From Bacteroidota bacterium (GTDB taxonomy: Bacteria > Bacteroidota > Bacteroidia > Cytophagales > Cytophagaceae), in assembly GCA_023428135.1 (NCBI GenBank), contig JAEYZG010000067.1:50282-114281 (forward strand): a stretch of 64,000 nt of DNA, given 5' to 3'. The notes under the pieces are model-generated. The model was given only the letters and a program-made list of their open reading frames with translations. It was not told where the DNA came from and ran no database searches. Shown here piece after piece: positions 26,841 to 35,839 of the stretch. The position numbers and the translations under genes are program-made. Position 1 is the stretch's first letter; every line of letters begins with the position of its first letter.

Positions 26841-29048
26841 TAAATTTCCTTCTAATATTCTTTGTAAATCTTCAGAAGTCCTTACTCTATCAGTGATGTC
26901 TGTCATCTCAAAAGTATACAATCCTCCTCTTTTAACTTGTTTAGTTTTCCATTTGCTTCTATCAAAGAAATAGATTTTTTTATCCCTTGTAAAAAGTAAT
27001 ATCATATTATCTCCTGTCGAACTGCATTGAAATAACTTCGGGTCAAAACTAAACGCGGCATTTACCTTTGGGTCAATAAGAGAGAGTCCTTTGAAATTAC
27101 TTATTTCAGCTTTGTCTTCGGTTACATACTTTCCTTTAATTAAAATAGGATTTTTTATTCTGTATACCTGATCACAATTATATACTCCAAAGCCCTTTAT
27201 CTTTAAATTACAAACAAGAGGATCAATATATTGACCAGGAAGGACCAGTTCATTTACCCCTTGATTAATTACCCGATTTAAACCAGATCTAAAAAGGTCT
27301 AACTTACGCTCTCTTGCAAGCTTATTTATATATTGATCCGCATTATCTCCATATGCTTTAATGGAATCCAGATGCGAATCTATTCTTTTCCGTAATGCTC
27401 TGTTTGTATCCAATGAAGCAAACCATTCTCCCTGTGACATTTTTAGTTCATCTTCAGTCATAATGAGACGCGCCATTCGGAATATACTTTCATTTCCATA
27501 ATAACTAAGGCTATCAATCAACCTGGATCTTTCATTACTTAATGAAAGTAATTCCTGATATTCTTTTTCTTTAAGAGTTATTCTTTTATCATAAGTTAGT
27601 ATACGTAGTTTTTGCTGCTTATCATATTCTTCAAAAGATGTAAAGTCAGGCTTACTTAATCTCAATTGATACCCTAAGATTTCCCCATCTGTCTTTAGTT
27701 CCAGATAAAATCGATTCAAATCAATAGTATCTCTTGTAAGACGCACATCATAAAAAGTTAGATTAGTAAGTCGATCAAAAGCATCATCACCATCATAAAC
27801 AAACTGAGTTCCCTTTAAAGATGTTAGTTCTCCCATTACTACATTCCTGCCATTTTCGTAAATAGCATACCTTTTATTTTCAACCACAATACTCAAACTT
27901 GTATCCACCTTTGGGGCTTCGTTCGTGTTAATAGGAATTGTAATAGCTCCACCGGAAAGAAAAATTCTTTTGAAGAAGTAAACCAGTTTAGATTCTTTTT
28001 TCTTCAGCTGCTTGTTAATTTCTTCGACCACTATACGATTCGAAGTATTTGTATCAACACCAGCTATCTGTTTGTAATTTTTATCAGCAAACTGAGTATT
28101 AAAATCCTTTCTCGGTTTTACAGGCAAAATCTTTCCCCCAATAGCTACTTTTTGATAACCTAGCGATCGTATGAAGGGATCTTTATAAGATACATTTATA
28201 TATTCCACCATTGAAGACGTAACTGTGTCAGCTTCATCACTTATGTCACTTTTTATCGGATGAATGAACTCCCATTCCTTGCTATTTTCATCTAACTTAT
28301 AAAATCCAATTCCTTCTCCATCTTTAGTCATTACATATTCCATAGATATTTCAGCATTATTCATAATGCCTAAAGTATCTCCATTTTGTAATGCATAGAT
28401 TTCAAACATCCCCTCAGAATCAAAGTTCTGTTCTTTATATGTCATGGGAATTCCTGAAAGAGCAAAATCGGCCCAGGTTCTGAACTCACGATATTTTAAA
28501 GTAACTTCCCCTTGTACAATTGTGCCATCTTTACGGGTTAAAATATTAGCAGGTACTTTGATAACAGCTCCGGATCTACGATCTTTTATTATTGCACCTT
28601 TCTCTGCGAAAAATTTGTAGATCATAAATGGCACTTCCGGAAAGTTTTTATTGGCAGTTTCAAGTGTTCCTTCACTTATAGGAGAGATTATATTCTCTTT
28701 GCTAATGCTCTCTATTACCTCTTTATTATTCAAGCCCCTGTTATCATTCTTTGTGAATAAATAAAGCATTAACCCAGCCACAACAATTACTGAAAATATA
28801 ATCCCCAAGATCCATTTACCCCCTGATAGGAAGCCTGAGTTCTCTGAATTTAGATGACGTAAATGCGCATCATGTATCAATGACCTTAAAGCCTGATCTT
28901 TAATTTTCTGAACTAAAACTTTCTGAAGCATCAATTCTTCTTTAAGTTCCGGATTCAAAAGCATGGCTTCATCCATATTTGTTCTTTCGCCAGAATCAAG
29001 TTTATCTTCAAGATAAAGCTCAATCATTTCTACTGTGAACTTTTCCAT
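26835..29048 (-). CDS. Anti-sigma-factor-like membrane protein with large periplasmic domain
   Basis: 737 residues. The N-terminal 70 residues are cytoplasmic and resemble an anti-sigma zone (MEKFTVEMIELYLEDKL, LNPELKEELMLQ), one membrane segment follows at about 79-98 (ILGIIFSVIVVAGLMLYLF), and about 635 residues lie outside, including a ZU5/beta-sandwich-like part (SGAVIKVPANILTRKDG, VTLKYREFRTWADF) and a helical middle. It starts 2 bp after the stop of the ECF sigma gene, which makes a sigma/anti-sigma pair very likely. The ectodomain is far larger than in FecR- or RsiW-type anti-sigmas. The last codon and stop fall in a REP-like palindrome. Confidence 0.75.
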   Translation of the reverse strand: MEKFTVEMIELYLEDKLDSGERTNMDEAMLLNPELKEELMLQKVLVQKIKDQALRSLIHDAHLRHLNSENSGFLSGGKWILGIIFSVIVVAGLMLYLFTKNDNRGLNNKEVIESISKENIISPISEGTLETANKNFPEVPFMIYKFFAEKGAIIKDRRSGAVIKVPANILTRKDGTIVQGEVTLKYREFRTWADFALSGIPMTYKEQNFDSEGMFEIYALQNGDTLGIMNNAEISMEYVMTKDGEGIGFYKLDENSKEWEFIHPIKSDISDEADTVTSSMVEYINVSYKDPFIRSLGYQKVAIGGKILPVKPRKDFNTQFADKNYKQIAGVDTNTSNRIVVEEINKQLKKKESKLVYFFKRIFLSGGAITIPINTNEAPKVDTSLSIVVENKRYAIYENGRNVVMGELTSLKGTQFVYDGDDAFDRLTNLTFYDVRLTRDTIDLNRFYLELKTDGEILGYQLRLSKPDFTSFEEYDKQQKLRILTYDKRITLKEKEYQELLSLSNERSRLIDSLSYYGNESIFRMARLIMTEDELKMSQGEWFASLDTNRALRKRIDSHLDSIKAYGDNADQYINKLARERKLDLFRSGLNRVINQGVNELVLPGQYIDPLVCNLKIKGFGVYNCDQVYRIKNPILIKGKYVTEDKAEISNFKGLSLIDPKVNAAFSFDPKLFQCSSTGDNMILLFTRDKKIYFFDRSKWKTKQVKRGGLYTFEMTDITDRVRTSEDLQRILEGNLL

Positions 29049-29050
29049 GA

Positions 29051-29614
29051 TCAGGCCTCCTCCGTTTGGTTAAATGATAATTGCTCCTGCCTGGCTATCT
29101 TTCTTGCTTTCTCCAGACATTTGTATTTCTGGTTTTTGGCAGATGCTTCCGAACCATAGCCCAGTCTATCGGCAATTACCAGCATACTCCATTTATGAAA
29201 ATAATAAGCTTCCAGAATTTCTTTACATTTATCACTTATTGCTGATAATACATTGTCAAGAAACCGGTATTTCTGTTCTTGTTGATACCCTTCTGTTAAA
29301 TCAGATTCGTCTGCAGCCTGATCAAAATCATAGGAATGGATATAGCGATTTTCCTTTTGAAGTTTGTCTTTCCATAAAAATTTACTCACACTAAAAAGGT
29401 ACGTACTGATCTTTGCAGTTAATTGAAAACTAGGCCGTTCAGCTCTTCGACAAAAAATTATCAATGCTTCCTGAAATATATCCCGGGCATCATCATCAGA
29501 ACCTCCATGGTTCTTTATAAACTTGCAGATAGGAGGATATGCTTTATACAGTATATCAAATGCGGGAGAATGCTTGCCCAGCCGTAATAATTCTAAGATC
29601 TTTGAATCACTCAT
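29051..29614 (-). CDS. ECF-type RNA polymerase sigma factor
   Basis: 187 residues. Sigma2: AFDILYKAYPPICKF and DDDARDIFQEALIIF, with TYLFSVSKFLWKDKL as region 2.4. Sigma4: ISDKCKEILEAYYFHKWSM and IADRLGYGSEASAKNQKYKCLEKARK. The sequence is typical of Bacteroidota ECF factors partnered with membrane anti-sigmas. It heads a two-gene operon with the 737-residue membrane protein and would direct transcription of a regulon in response to an envelope signal. Confidence 0.85.
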   Translation of the reverse strand: MSDSKILELLRLGKHSPAFDILYKAYPPICKFIKNHGGSDDDARDIFQEALIIFCRRAERPSFQLTAKISTYLFSVSKFLWKDKLQKENRYIHSYDFDQAADESDLTEGYQQEQKYRFLDNVLSAISDKCKEILEAYYFHKWSMLVIADRLGYGSEASAKNQKYKCLEKARKIARQEQLSFNQTEEA

Positions 29615-29753
29615 AAAACGTCGTCATTTTCTGGCTTAATGGATCCGAATAGCAAAGGTCACCCGGAATTTTTATTTTTTTTCGGAATTCTAAAAAATTA
29701 CTAAAAAAAATATGAATTAACGGAGGGATACTCTTACTTAGATTGAACATTTT

Positions 29754-29778
29754 GAGACGCCAGCATGACGTCTCTACA
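29754..29778 (-). repeat. REP-like palindrome, copy 3, containing the gpmA stop codon
   Basis: GAGACG / CGTCTC outer stem with one mismatch and inner CA/TG pairs. One base differs from the reverse complement of copy 1. On the minus strand TTGTAGAGA supplies the TAG stop of the phosphoglycerate mutase gene. Confidence 0.75.
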
Positions 29779-30379
29779 AATCAAAAACTTTTTCAACCTT
29801 CATATCCTGATCAAACTCATATACCCTTGGCACTCCTGTGGCTAAGGTAATATTCGGAATCTCTTCAGGACTAATATTTTCCAAAAACATCATTAAGGCT
29901 CTGAGGCTATTTCCATGTGCGGAGATAAGAATATTTTTACCTGCCTTTAGTTTCGGTTCAATTTCTTTCTGATAGTAAGGAACCACTCGATTTCTGGTAT
30001 CCTTCAGACTTTCTCCATGAGGAGGTGCAACCTCATAACTTCTTCTCCATAACAGAAACTGTTGCTCTCCGTATTTTATCTCTGTCTGCTTTTTATTCAA
30101 ACCCTGCAAGTCCCCATAATGTCGCTCATTCAATGCAGGTGAACCGAATACCGGAATTCTTGTTTTATCACATTCCCTCAGAATGATATTTAAAGTTTCT
30201 ATAGCCCTTCTTAGCACAGAAGTAAAAGCTATTTCAAAGTTATAAGGCTTTAACAATATACCTGCCTGTTTTGCCTCTTCTCTTCCCAGTGGTGTCAGGT
30301 CTACATCTGTCATTCCAGTAAACCTGTTTTCAAGATTCCAGACAGATTGCCCGTGTCGAACGATAATCAATTGCGCCAT
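29774..30379 (-). CDS. gpmA: 2,3-bisphosphoglycerate-dependent phosphoglycerate mutase
   Basis: 201 residues. Glycolytic/gluconeogenic interconversion of 3- and 2-phosphoglycerate through a phosphohistidine. The phosphoacceptor is His9 in IIVRHGQSVWN; the family blocks NRFTGMTDVDLTPLGREEA, ALNERHYGDLQG and the second histidine in ISAHGNSLRA are present. It is somewhat shorter than the 250-residue enterobacterial enzyme, as usual for Bacteroidota homologues. It begins 26 bp after the LigD stop on the same strand; a functional link to DNA repair is not evident. Confidence 0.9.
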   Translation of the reverse strand: MAQLIIVRHGQSVWNLENRFTGMTDVDLTPLGREEAKQAGILLKPYNFEIAFTSVLRRAIETLNIILRECDKTRIPVFGSPALNERHYGDLQGLNKKQTEIKYGEQQFLLWRRSYEVAPPHGESLKDTRNRVVPYYQKEIEPKLKAGKNILISAHGNSLRALMMFLENISPEEIPNITLATGVPRVYEFDQDMKVEKVFDL

Positions 30380-30405
30380 TTAGAATTAAGTTGAAATAAG
30401 AATTA

Positions 30406-33084
30406 TTAACCGTTTTGCCTGAGGTAAGTCAGACTTTTATCCATATCATTGGCATGAGTTAACATCTCCTTAAATATATCTCCTTTTTCCTTAATCCTTT
30501 CAAATATCGTTTTAATATTAAACTCCGTAGGATCCAAACCTTTTCTCACTTCACTCCATTCAAGTGGTGTACTTACAGTTGCTACTGGCTTAGGTCTCAG
30601 GCAATATGGCGCTGCAAGGGTTTGTCCCATTCTGTTTTGAAGGTAATCCAGATAGACTTTATTCTGCCTGTTTTTAGGCATACGTTCTAAGCTTGTAAGC
30701 TGAGGCACTAGATTATTGGTAAGCATTGCAATCAGAAATGCAAAGTCCTTTCCCTGATCATAGGTATACTGAGCACCTAATGGAATATAGATATGAATTC
30801 CTTTTGAACCTGAAGTTTTACAAAATCCTTCTATCTTTCCTCTATCCAGTACATGCTTTACTGCCTGAGCTACCTCTACTACAATGTCGAATGAAACCCC
30901 TACAGGATCGAGATCTATCACAATATAATCAGGTTTTTCCGGAGACTGTATCCTGCTGCTCCAGGGGTTGATTTCAATACATCCAAGATTAGCCATATAA
31001 AGTAAAGTCGCTTTGTCCTGACATAACATATAGTTCAGTTCCTTCTCATTTGAATCTGAGTATATCTTCACGGTTTCTACCCATTGAGGAATAGAATCAG
31101 GCATATCTTTCTGAAAAAAACTTGGCTTATCATAACCATTGGGATTCCGTCTCAGGCTTTCCGGTCTGTCCTTCAGATAAGGTAGTATAATGGGGGCTAT
31201 GTGATCGTAATACTCAATCAGATCTTGTTTCACATAGCCCTCTTCAGGCCAGAAGATCTTTTTAAGATTTGTAAACTTTAATGCCTGTCCGTCGATTTCA
31301 ACCAGAGCCTCTTGCTTCTTCTTATCCAGCGTTTCTTCACTGATTACGCTTTCATATACTTCTTCCGGAAGTGTTGTAACTGCTTTTGACTTCTTCTTCG
31401 TTTTTCCATCCAGCGCTTTTTTCCGGGGAACTGCTTCACGCTGCCCTTTGGATGGTTTTTCTTTAGGGGCATTAATGATTACTTCAGCCTCCCTCTTATC
31501 AGCTTTAATCTCTTTCACCACTTCTTCAGGAGATTTATCTTCTCTAAGTCCCATGAAGATGGGAATTCTCATTAATCCTTCTGATGTCCATTCCTGGAAT
31601 TTTATCTCACATACGATTTTAGGTTTTACCCAGTGAATGATACCAGGAAGCTTCGGAACACTTTTAAAAGGAGCCTTTTTGATTTTGAGATTGACAAGCC
31701 TTTCATGAATATCCTTGAGAGCTATATCGTCAAAGCCACCTCCTGAATTTCCTATATAAACAAAGTTTCCGTTTTCATATGCGCCAAGAATCAATGAACC
31801 AAGGTGTTTGCGTGATCCTCTTGGTTCTGTAAACCCGGCGATAACAGCTTCCTGTCTTTGGGTTGTCTTAATTTTTACCCAATCCCTACTTCTTTTATTC
31901 CGGATATAAACACTATCTGCCTTCTTTCCTATAATACCTTCAAGCCCTTGCTGTGCGGCCTTTTCAAAGAATGGAATACCAGCTTCTTTTATATGATCAT
32001 TATATCTGATAATATTATTCTGAGGCAAAATTTTTTTTAACAGTTCTTTTCTTTTTAATAATGGCAAAGAAGTCAGATCATAGCCATTGAGGTAAAGCAG
32101 ATCAAATACATAATAAACAAGATTTCCTTCTCCTGTTCTTTTGTAATTCTGAATTAATCCAAAGTCAGCGATATTACGATCGTTGAGGACTACAATTTCC
32201 CCATCAAAAACCGCTTGTAGCCCTAGCTTTTTCAACTCAACAAGAACGGGTTTAAACAGCTGGTTGAATGAATTGTTATTTCTGGAATACAACTGAACAT
32301 CCGTATGATTGATTTCTGCCACTGCTCGGTAACCATCCCACTTGATTTCAAAGATCCAGTTATTATTATTAAAAGGCTCCTCCAATAGTGTTGCCATCAT
32401 GGGTTGGACCAGATGTGGCATAGGCTGTTCAACAGCATCACTTAGATCAAGAGAGACTTCATTAGAACCCGAAATCCATACATCTCCTTCCTTTTCAGAC
32501 TGCGTGGCAATTTCCTCCATTGACCTTCCAGAAAGTACAGACCTGTCCTGCTCTTTCACATCATCCACAGTTGCATAGCCATCGTTCTTTTTAATGAGCA
32601 GCCAATCATTCCCTTTTCCTCCGGGCCTGTAGGTCTTTACAAGGGCAAATTCACCATTAAGTTTTTCTCCATGAAGAATAAACTTCAGGTTCCCTGCGTG
32701 AAGACCGGCTCTCAGTGCTTTTTCATTTTCCTCTCTGTTATCAGGATCGATATTCGGAGCATAAAATACTCCCCGATCCCAGAGCATTACCGTACCTCCC
32801 CCATAATTTCCTTTTGGAATAATGCCTTCAAAACCTCCGTATTCAATGGGATGGTCTTCTACCATCATAGCAAGCCGCTTGTCTTTGTTATTCAATGATG
32901 GTCCCTTTGGAACAGCCCAGCTCTTTAACACACCATCTATTTCAAGTCTGAAATCATAGTGCAGATGAGAGGCATCATGTTTCTGGACTACAAAACGGAG
33001 TCTTCCTTTCCCCTCCTTTTCTTCACCTTGTGGTTCGGGCGTTTCATCAAATGCTCTTTTCTTTCTGTATTCCTGAAGTCCCAT
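30406..33084 (-). CDS. ligD: ATP-dependent DNA ligase D (NHEJ), PE-ligase-polymerase
   Basis: 892 residues, full three-domain LigD. Order: 3'-phosphoesterase domain (about 1-190; HDASHLHYDFRLEIDGVLKSW in pieces, KGNYGGGTVMLWD), ATP-dependent ligase domain (about 220-530; nucleotidyl lysine near 248 in EIKWDGYRA, DGEIVVLND, EGIIGKKADS), a charged Lys-rich linker, and the primase-polymerase domain (about 600-885; LIEYYDHIAPIILPYLKDRP, VIDLDP, CKTSGSKGIHIYIP). It repairs double-strand breaks with Ku. The Ku gene lies 6 bp upstream on the same strand. Confidence 0.95.
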   Translation of the reverse strand: MGLQEYRKKRAFDETPEPQGEEKEGKGRLRFVVQKHDASHLHYDFRLEIDGVLKSWAVPKGPSLNNKDKRLAMMVEDHPIEYGGFEGIIPKGNYGGGTVMLWDRGVFYAPNIDPDNREENEKALRAGLHAGNLKFILHGEKLNGEFALVKTYRPGGKGNDWLLIKKNDGYATVDDVKEQDRSVLSGRSMEEIATQSEKEGDVWISGSNEVSLDLSDAVEQPMPHLVQPMMATLLEEPFNNNNWIFEIKWDGYRAVAEINHTDVQLYSRNNNSFNQLFKPVLVELKKLGLQAVFDGEIVVLNDRNIADFGLIQNYKRTGEGNLVYYVFDLLYLNGYDLTSLPLLKRKELLKKILPQNNIIRYNDHIKEAGIPFFEKAAQQGLEGIIGKKADSVYIRNKRSRDWVKIKTTQRQEAVIAGFTEPRGSRKHLGSLILGAYENGNFVYIGNSGGGFDDIALKDIHERLVNLKIKKAPFKSVPKLPGIIHWVKPKIVCEIKFQEWTSEGLMRIPIFMGLREDKSPEEVVKEIKADKREAEVIINAPKEKPSKGQREAVPRKKALDGKTKKKSKAVTTLPEEVYESVISEETLDKKKQEALVEIDGQALKFTNLKKIFWPEEGYVKQDLIEYYDHIAPIILPYLKDRPESLRRNPNGYDKPSFFQKDMPDSIPQWVETVKIYSDSNEKELNYMLCQDKATLLYMANLGCIEINPWSSRIQSPEKPDYIVIDLDPVGVSFDIVVEVAQAVKHVLDRGKIEGFCKTSGSKGIHIYIPLGAQYTYDQGKDFAFLIAMLTNNLVPQLTSLERMPKNRQNKVYLDYLQNRMGQTLAAPYCLRPKPVATVSTPLEWSEVRKGLDPTEFNIKTIFERIKEKGDIFKEMLTHANDMDKSLTYLRQNG

Positions 33085-33090
33085 AGTTCA

Positions 33091-33942
33091 TTATTCCTTT
33101 TTTGCTTTCCTTTTTGCAGCAGGTTTCTTTTCTGCCGCCTTTTTCTTTTCAGGCGCTCTGTTTTCAGGAACTTTTTCTTTTGAAGCAGACAAGCTGGCTT
33201 TTAATGTTTCCATCAGATCTCTTACCTGCGTAGGTTCAGGTGCTTTTTCCGTTACCTCTATTTTTAAACCTTTGGCTTTAGCTTCAATGATTTTTTTCAA
33301 TTCATCTATGTAGGTATCCTTAAACTGTTCAGGCTGAAACTTCTCCGTAAGCTGATCTATGAGCTTAAGAGCCATGGACTTTTCTCCTTTACCTATTATA
33401 TCAGCCGGAGGAAGCTTCAATTCTCTATAGTCTCTCAGGTCTGCATAATACCGCAGTTGATTCAGGATAATCACATCTCCTACAGATTTCAAAGCACAGA
33501 TATGTTCTCTGTTTCGAAGAACAAAACTTCCTATACCTACTTTCTTTGACTCTCTAAGGGCTTCCCTTAGCAAGGCATACGGCTTCTCTGCAAATTTATC
33601 CGGTTCCAGAAAATAGGGTTTTTCGTAATAAAGCGGATCGATCTCCTCTTCACTTACAAATTCCTTTATCTCTATAGCTTTGGTTTTGCGGGCATTGGCC
33701 TGTTCAAAATCTTTATCTTCCAGGACCACATATTTGCCCTTATCAATTTCATACCCTTTTACAATCTCTTTAAAATCAACCTCTTCACCTGTAATGGTAT
33801 TAATTTTTGCATAGCGTATAGGCGCAAGATTCTTTTTTGCCAGCATATCCAGATCCAGACTGCTCTCACCTGAGGCGCTGTACAGTTTGATTGGTATGTT
33901 TACCAAACCAAAACTGATAGCCCCTGACCACATTGATCTCAT
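33091..33942 (-). CDS. ku: Ku protein, DNA end-binding (NHEJ)
   Basis: 283 residues. MWSGAISFGLVNIPIKLYSA at the start and VLEDKDFEQANARKTKAIEI, EEIDPLYYEKPYFLEP, FVLRNREHICALK in the core are diagnostic of bacterial Ku, a homodimeric ring that loads on broken DNA ends and recruits LigD. The C-terminus is a lysine/alanine-rich tail (KKKAAEKKPAAKRKAKKE), a DNA-binding extension seen in part of the family; its composition recalls the AroA tail at the left edge of the window. First gene of the ku-ligD operon. Confidence 0.95.
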   Translation of the reverse strand: MRSMWSGAISFGLVNIPIKLYSASGESSLDLDMLAKKNLAPIRYAKINTITGEEVDFKEIVKGYEIDKGKYVVLEDKDFEQANARKTKAIEIKEFVSEEEIDPLYYEKPYFLEPDKFAEKPYALLREALRESKKVGIGSFVLRNREHICALKSVGDVIILNQLRYYADLRDYRELKLPPADIIGKGEKSMALKLIDQLTEKFQPEQFKDTYIDELKKIIEAKAKGLKIEVTEKAPEPTQVRDLMETLKASLSASKEKVPENRAPEKKKAAEKKPAAKRKAKKE

Positions 33943-34149
33943 TTTTCTTCCTCCATTTCCCTTAAGAAATTAACTAAACATGAAAATATTTTGTTGAAAA
34001 GGAGAGTTTCTTCGTTAGTAGTCAGGCTAAACAAAATCTAATCGGGATTAAGCATTTAAAAAGTGGTAGCTGGTAACAATCCCAATCTGGGGCAAATTAA
34101 GCTATTGATTATAATGATTAACAGGATTTTTTCAATGGTTAATACTTAA

Positions 34150-34176
34150 TTTGGGTTTAAGAAAACTGTATTTTTG
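34150..34176 (+). promoter_or_regulatory. Candidate promoter (TTTG-N15-TATTTTTG)
   Basis: -7 box 34169-34176 matches TAnnTTTG; a TTTG lies at 34150-34153, with a spacer shorter than usual. It overlaps the TTG at 34151 that opens the longest frame, so the start at GTG 34193 is preferred. Confidence 0.5.
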
Positions 34177-34192
34177 CCTAATATTGAAGTGC

Positions 34193-35200
34193 GTGAAAAA
34201 AGATTTAAAAAAAATACTGATTATTCAGACAGCCTTTCTGGGCGATGTAATTCTGGCAACCCCTCTTGTAGAAAAACTGCGCAGACATTACCCCAATGCC
34301 CAAATTGATTTCCTTGTAAAAAAAGGCAATGAAAGTCTTCTGAATAACAATCCTATCCTGAACGAGGTATTGGTATTCGAAAAAAAAGACAAGCTTAAAA
34401 ACCTGTCTAAAATCATATCAAAGATCAGATCAAACAAATACGATCTGCTAATCAATCTTCATCGCTTCGGTTCTTCAGGTATTATAAGTTTTTTATCAGG
34501 TGCAAAGTATAAGATAGGCTTTGATAAAAATCCTTTTGCTTTCTGCTATAATAAAAAGATCACACATCAGATCGGCGACAATACCCACGAAGTAACTCGT
34601 AATCTTAGTCTCATCGAAGACATCACCGATAGCAAGCCCGAAAAACCAAAACTTTATTACAGCAAAGAAGACGAGCAGAAAGTAGAGTCTCTTAAAGGTA
34701 ATCCTTATATATGCATGGCTCCTGCTTCTGTCTGGTTTACCAAGCAATTTCCGGAAGATCAATGGGTGGAGCTTATCAACAGAATAGATTCTAAATACAA
34801 AATATATTTACTCGGAGGTCCTGGTGATTCAGACCTTTGTAATGCTATCCTAAACAAAACTAAAAATAAAAACGTTGACAGCCTTGCAGGAAAACTTTCT
34901 CTGCTTCAGTCATGTGCACTGATGAAAGATGCGGTGCTTAATTATGTAAATGATTCAGGTCCTCTCCACCTTGCAAGCAGTGTAAATGCAAATGTGTGCG
35001 CAATATTCTGTTCTACTGTACCTTCTTTTGGTTTCGGACCGCTAAGTGATTTTTCAAGAGTAGTTCAGATGGAAGTTGACCTACAATGCCGCCCTTGTAA
35101 CCTGCATGGATACAAAGCTTGTCCACAAGGCCATTTCAAATGCGCGAAGGATATTAGGGTGGAACAGCTTTTAAAAGTGCTTTCGGAAGTTGAAAGTTAA
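34193..35200 (+). CDS. Glycosyltransferase family 9 (heptosyltransferase-like)
   Basis: 335 residues. Blocks of ADP-heptose:LPS heptosyltransferases are present: ILIIQTAFLGDVILATPLVEKLRRHYP at the N-terminus, LINLHRFGSSGIIS, APASVWFTKQFPEDQW for the nucleotide-sugar domain, YVNDSGPLHLASSV, and the C-terminal cysteine pattern CRPCNL...CPQGHFKC. The enzyme transfers a heptose-type sugar to lipopolysaccharide core on the cytoplasmic face. I use the GTG at 34193 because promoter elements overlap the earlier TTG. A small hypothetical gene follows within 20 bp. Confidence 0.87.
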   Translation: MKKDLKKILIIQTAFLGDVILATPLVEKLRRHYPNAQIDFLVKKGNESLLNNNPILNEVLVFEKKDKLKNLSKIISKIRSNKYDLLINLHRFGSSGIISFLSGAKYKIGFDKNPFAFCYNKKITHQIGDNTHEVTRNLSLIEDITDSKPEKPKLYYSKEDEQKVESLKGNPYICMAPASVWFTKQFPEDQWVELINRIDSKYKIYLLGGPGDSDLCNAILNKTKNKNVDSLAGKLSLLQSCALMKDAVLNYVNDSGPLHLASSVNANVCAIFCSTVPSFGFGPLSDFSRVVQMEVDLQCRPCNLHGYKACPQGHFKCAKDIRVEQLLKVLSEVES

Positions 35201-35219
35201 AAGCTTAAAGTTGAAAGTA

Positions 35220-35768
35220 ATGAAAACTATAACATTAATCCTTCTCCTTCTTTTTATTCCGCTTTATAAAAACTTTGGATGTGTTTTAGTTTTTGAATCT
35301 GAAAAAGTTTTTATAAAAGTAGATACTGCTTCTTTTTATAATGCGATAGCTAGCTGGCTTACAAATGAACAAATAGTACAAATTAAAAGTGAAATCTCTC
35401 GCAGATATACTATTTTCAAGACAGAGGAAATCCAAATGGACAAAATGAGTCTACAAATTTTTAATGACAGCATTCGAAGGTCCCATTACTCTATATTCTT
35501 TGAAGATGATATTTTCAAACTAATAAATTCTGGGAAAGCAAATGTATATTACAAAGATAATTTGATTGAAATAATTTCATGGAATAAACAAAAGTCAAGA
35601 CCTAAGAAAGGAGAGAAAGAATTATTATATATTGACAATACAAACAATGAGATATTTCTTAAAAAATGTCTAAATCATAAAACTAATTTTAAACTATCCA
35701 ATCGTAGAACCTGTAGTGGACCTCCTATTTTTTATAAAGCCGAAAAAGGAAGAAAATGTAGACTCTAG
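35220..35768 (+). CDS. Hypothetical exported protein
   Basis: 182 residues from the ATG at 35220, which begins a hydrophobic signal-like segment (MKTITLILLLLFIPLY). The rest is polar and lysine-rich with two late cysteines and ends in a basic tail (KAEKGRKCRL). I do not recognise the family. The spacer before it contains the 11-mer AAGTTGAAAGT twice with a 21-base period. It could be cotranscribed with the glycosyltransferase. Confidence 0.55.
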   Translation: MKTITLILLLLFIPLYKNFGCVLVFESEKVFIKVDTASFYNAIASWLTNEQIVQIKSEISRRYTIFKTEEIQMDKMSLQIFNDSIRRSHYSIFFEDDIFKLINSGKANVYYKDNLIEIISWNKQKSRPKKGEKELLYIDNTNNEIFLKKCLNHKTNFKLSNRRTCSGPPIFYKAEKGRKCRL

Positions 35769-35839
35769 TGCTGGTTATACTTATGAAAGAAAAAAGGAAA
35801 GAGAACAAAGTCAAATCATTTATTAGTTAAACAAATAAC

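Noticed and set aside
35187..35218. Repeated AAGTTGAAAGT in the spacer after the glycosyltransferase
   Set aside because: Two short copies in AT-rich spacer, no known site; probably a local duplication.
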